Assembly: GCA_905250115.1 (NCBI GenBank)
Contig: CAJNOI010000122.1
Location: 169,390 to 233,389 of the forward strand
Source of the DNA: Adineta steineri
Taxonomy: Eukaryota > Rotifera > Eurotatoria > Adinetida > Adinetidae
Length of the DNA stretch: 64,000 nt
Direction: 5' to 3'
Shown here in pieces: positions 58,490 to 64,000 of this stretch. How positions within the stretch are numbered: the first letter of the stretch is position 1; each line of letters begins with the position of its first letter. Both the position numbers and the translations under genes were made by a program. A model generated the notes under the pieces. The model made no database searches and was not told the DNA's origin. It saw nothing but the letters and a program-made list of their open reading frames with translations.

Positions 58490-59927
58490 CTAATTGCGAG
58501 AATATTCTTTTAGATTTGATTGAAGTATCATATCTTTAACAGAAGTAATTAAAAATTGGATACTATTACCATCAACATCTAAATATTTAAAATTTCATTA
58601 GAAAAAAAAAGAATTTGTTTTTGTATTTACTATTTGCACAGGTAAAATGTGAATAGATAATCTGATCACTATTTGGATTGAGATCGACATACATTTTAAG
58701 GATAAATTCTCGTGCAGCGTATGCATCACATTTAGGACCTAGAATAGAAAATTCAATTTTTTTTAATTATTAAATTATCCAATTTTACCATGAAATTCTG
58801 GAAAGTAATCGACCAAATGCGAATGCATGATTTTTTCTTTAAATAAATCTGTTTTGTTCAACATAAGGATCATAGATAAATTCATAAAACGTTGATTAGT
58901 TATAATTGTACGAAATAATGCTATACTCTCTTCCATTCGATTCTAAATTTTAGTTTTTTATTTAAAAACAAAACATTTTTTTATTTACTTCATTGTCAGA
59001 CTCAGCAAGAACGTGATCATATTCATCTAATGCAGCAAGAAATATTATCGCAAAGGCATTATCAAAGTAATGAATCCACTTTCGACGTTCTGATCTTTGT
59101 CCACCAGAATTAATAATTCTATTTTAATAAATAAATGTATCTTATATTAAAAATATATTATTTATTTACCGGAAAGTAATATTTTCAAAATCAAATGAAT
59201 ATTCAGTAACTCCATTAGTAAGGATTTGAGCACATACTATATCTTGTTCAGTTAATAAATAATCTGGCGCAGCAATTCGATCGATGCTATCTAAATAGCT
59301 TAACATGAAGAATTATTTATTTATTTATTTTATTAGAAAAATTGTTTTTTACTATTTAGCTGAACCTATTAATTGATATTCTCTTCGTCTATCATAGCAC
59401 TCTTTTATTCCTGGATCATTCCAAAGACTTTTAATTACTTCAACATATTGAGGTTCTAATATTGTCACAGTTTTATAATCAACTGAACGGACAAGTGCAG
59501 CAAGTTTTTGCTAAAATAAATAACAAAAACAAAATAAATGAGAATAGTTAAAATAGATGTAACCTCATTTCTTTTATCGCTATATTGTATTTCGAGCGTA
59601 TCCATAGCACGAATCATTGATTGCATTGCCATGAATATATTTTGATAAACAAATTTAACAAATGAACGTTTATCTTCTTCGGAATAACCTGTACCATAAA
59701 TAATACGCATTTGTTTTATAAGTGTTGATTTACCAGATCCTTCGGTACCTATTTGAGAAAAAAACGTTTGATCTAGTCTGTAACAAAATAACAAATCGAA
59801 GTTTTGTACCAGATAACAGTAATATTAATTCTCGTCGTCGACTTTTTTTATCATGAAGTAATTGCTTTTCAATTTCTCGATTTCTTTGTTTTTGTTCACG
59901 TGCTTTAGCAGACGAACAACACATCAT
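58490..59927 (-). CDS. Divergent heterotrimeric G-protein alpha subunit (eight exons)
   Basis: Exons 59810-59927, 59564-59748, 59353-59510, 59170-59298, 58989-59118, 58789-58942, 58631-58738 and 58490-58578 join perfectly to 356 aa, the usual G-alpha length. P-loop GTEGSGKS (40-47), switch [16 protein letters not shown] (269-272) and FTCAN are present. Numbering matches G-alpha-i. Catalytic Arg178 is Gln, Asp200-Val201 of DVGGQ is Asn-Ser, and the Glu43 partner of Arg178 is shifted (GTEGS instead of GAGES). Gln204 stays. The N-terminus MMCC has no Gly2 for myristoylation but has palmitoylatable Cys. Probably membrane-linked, with slow or altered GTP hydrolysis and weakened Mg binding. Confidence 0.92.
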
Positions 59928-61027
59928 ATTGATGAAGTTTTTTTTCTTTATAATATTGAATAGAAAAAATAAATTGACTATGAATTCAGAGATTGATAAT
60001 CATCTGCTTGTTAATTTTAAATGATTAATACGATGGTCGTAAGATGATAACGATGGTAACAATCTTTATTTAAATAGGATATCGTTTTCAAACGTCGTAC
60101 AATAAACTAAATACACTATATAATGATACTAATTTCTAACTGTCTCTTGCGTTCTTTGCTCGTCTTTTTATGTGTATCGACTGTCCTTCTCCATACACAA
60201 CAATAGACAGTGTGCATACACAAGGTCTGAACGCAAGAAACATGAAGGATAACATAATATATACATAAAGAATAGATAAACTAAATATATGGAGGATATA
60301 TAAACACAATATAACAAGGATGGATAAATAAAATATATGGACATGAGACCAAACACTACCCACGTTCAACAGTTCTATCCTCAGATTCCTGTATTTTTTA
60401 TCGGATTTCTGCTGACGGAATCACATTGGATTCGGTAGGATTACAGATGCGATCTGACCCTTTTCACTTGAACCGTTGATCTCCGATAGTAGGTTACCGA
60501 TTGGATACTAGGAACTTGAACTAACAAAATCCGGCATTGATATTAAAACGACTAATGCGACAAATAAAAACGAAGTGTTCGAATTTTATTAACAGATCTC
60601 ATTTTATATAGAAGAAGCTTTCTTTTACAGCTACCTTATAGCTTCATTGAAGAGTATAATAAGCAGAAACATAAAAAACCGACCACCTTGGCAATCAAAG
60701 CTAATCACCACAGTAAACACTCTACAGAAACGTATCCGCATCAGAAAATCAGATTCGAATCTTGAGGGTGTGGGTGTGATTACAGGCATCTCTGACAACC
60801 GCATCCACCCTCTGATTTTCTTTAATTGTTCAAATATCAGTCGCTGAATTGTTTGACTATGAATATTGCTTGTTAATTGAGCTATCAACCATCAATTACT
60901 TATCAATTATAGCATATATTACATGTACTGATAGATTTGATCAATAGATAATAGTCATTCGAGATTGTTTCGATATATATACGTATATATAACGCGAATT
61001 CACATTACGTTACAAACAATCTTTACT
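59928..61027. other. Intergenic with one palindrome
   Basis: Palindrome at 60760-60813. No gene recognised. Confidence 0.5.
60760..60813. repeat. Telomere-like palindrome
   Basis: G arm CTTGAGGGTGTGGGTGTG, short spacer, C arm CCGCATCCACCCTC. Confidence 0.8.
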
Positions 61028-61786
61028 CATGGCTTCTTCAATCAATCCTGAATCACTTTTTAATCGTCGAAGTTATTATTAATTTCATTTCAGTTAATAT
61101 TCTTATCATCAAGAAATATGGTCTACAATCGAATACTCAAACTCGTAAATCTTTGATAAATCATCTTCAAGAACAATTTCATCAACACTTTTTAAGTTTT
61201 CCAGTTATGTTGATTATTCTTGCATTACTTATTCGGCATTGAATTGTTATTTAAAGACGTTTTTATCTTTTATCATCATCAAAATTTTCAGACTACAATA
61301 TTGCTTTCATTTTTTGGGAACTTTCGATGTTTTTGTATGTAAGAACCGATTCATAAGTTTTGACTTCGAAATGAACATAAATTTTTTTTATCTGGCAGTC
61401 AGTAGACAATGTTTTCTCTTTTGCACTTGTATTAATTTTAAATTGTTCATGTATGATTCACGATATATTTTTGTTGACGAAGGTTTTACTGAATCATTAT
61501 TTGCAATTAATAAAGAAGGAAGTATATTAGAAAAGACACTGTTGAGAAATGGGTTGCAGTTGCCGGTTTTGCTGATGAGTTATATCGAATTTCTATTAGT
61601 ATAGAGTATAGACAAATCAATTTTGCCGAACTTTTGTTTAACAATGAAAGAATTATTAGTTATTTTTGCACCTGTTGAAGTCGACAAATGAATCGAGAAA
61701 AATCAAAATATCTTGCTATACATCAAGCACATGCATTAGTAAATGAAACACTTGGAGAAGATCAAGTAGGGCCCGGTGGTGAATAG
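61028..61786 (+). pseudogene. Unidentified decayed coding region
   Basis: Scattered protein-like frames begin at MASSINPESLFN and continue with QTRKSLINHLQEQFHQHF. They end with YIFVDEGFTESLFAINKEG, EKWVAVAGFADELYRIS and MNREKSKYLAIHQAHALVNE. The last pieces require a frame change near 61540 and meet a TGA near 61676; stop at 61784-61786. Composition is protein-like but no domain was recognised. Unspliced short exons cannot be excluded. Confidence 0.35.
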
Positions 61787-61956
61787 AATGTCTATAATAA
61801 TTAATCAATATTGAAACAAAAAAAAACTAATTATTTTGTAATTAAGATCAAAAGTTTTATTTTGTTTTTTTTATTCTTTTTTGGAAAAATACGATTTGAT
61901 GCGGGAATAACATGCTTAGTAAATCAAAAAAAGTAGTCGTTTTTTTATTATTATGG

Positions 61957-63910
<1,954 letters not shown>

Positions 63911-64000
63911 TCTTTGTTTGACTACTTGCGTTCGATGATTATACTGTAAAAGAAAGAAGTAAAAAGCTCTTCTTATATATATAACTAAATAAGATGAGTC

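Noticed and set aside
5431-60813. CRISPR array interpretation of the repeated G/C-rich units
   Set aside because: Units are singly dispersed palindromes kilobases apart in a spliced eukaryotic genome, not regularly spaced repeats.

Overview
Organism. The window looks like bdelloid rotifer DNA (Adineta/Rotaria-type). It is AT-rich and its genes are split by very short GT-AG introns (about 50-70 nt). The families are typical of bdelloids: ADP-ribosyltransferase (ART)-TPR proteins, NHL-repeat proteins, LamG type II membrane proteins, LDLa/EGF giant receptors and rhodopsin-like GPCRs. A fragment of a fused P450-reductase of fungal/bacterial type is also present, and TGTGGG-like repeats occur throughout (TGTGGG is, from memory, the bdelloid telomere unit). 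The assignment is inference; no rRNA or mitochondrial marker is present.

Layout. 1-3608 (-): large LDLa/EGF reading frame open at the window edge. 4249-4602 (-): small secreted Cys protein. 5565-5979: GPCR-like remnant. 6419-7111 (+): secreted peptide-like gene. 7710-10964 (+): frameshifted ART-TPR pseudogene. 11092-13788 (-): LamG type II membrane protein. 15271-15540 (-): protein that is 45% cysteine. 17795-19489 (+): tryptophan 2,3-dioxygenase with an unusual C-terminal hydrophobic anchor. 20361-21449 (-): GPCR. 22536-22890: piggyBac-like MITE. 23217-23452: CAP-domain remnant. 23735-25971 (-): ART-TPR gene. 27272-28738 and 33705-35180 (-): tandem B-box/NHL paralogs. 36440-37162 and 38456-40036 (-): two more ART genes. 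41693-42394 (+): TIR-domain protein with a His-rich tail. 42841-43776 (-): GPCR. 44873-46999 (+): S9 peptidase with an in-frame stop. 48296-49878 (+): secreted NHL protein. 53616-54647 (+): Cys-repeat surface protein. 55987-57354 (+): P450-reductase fragment. 58490-59927 (-): divergent G-alpha. 61957-63910 (-): pepsin-like protease with a mucin tail.

Most striking pattern. About twenty short imperfect palindromes are scattered through the window. Each has a G-rich arm of telomere-like GGGTGTGGGTGTG, a spacer of roughly 15-60 nt, then the C-rich complement. They resemble miniature head-to-head telomere fusions. Several share spacer and flank sequence, so they form a repeat family. One lies in a LamG intron, one sits at the 5' break of the P450-reductase fragment, and one supplies the His-rich C-terminus of the TIR protein.

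How the genes relate. One theme is NAD: a tryptophan dioxygenase (entry to de novo NAD synthesis), three ART genes plus one ART pseudogene (NAD users) and a TIR protein with a candidate NADase glutamate lie within about 35 kb. This may be chance, since ART and TPR families are large in bdelloids. Several loci are visibly decaying, whereas the multi-exon G-alpha, dioxygenase, LamG and protease genes splice perfectly in frame. Indels are therefore unlikely to be general sequence error.
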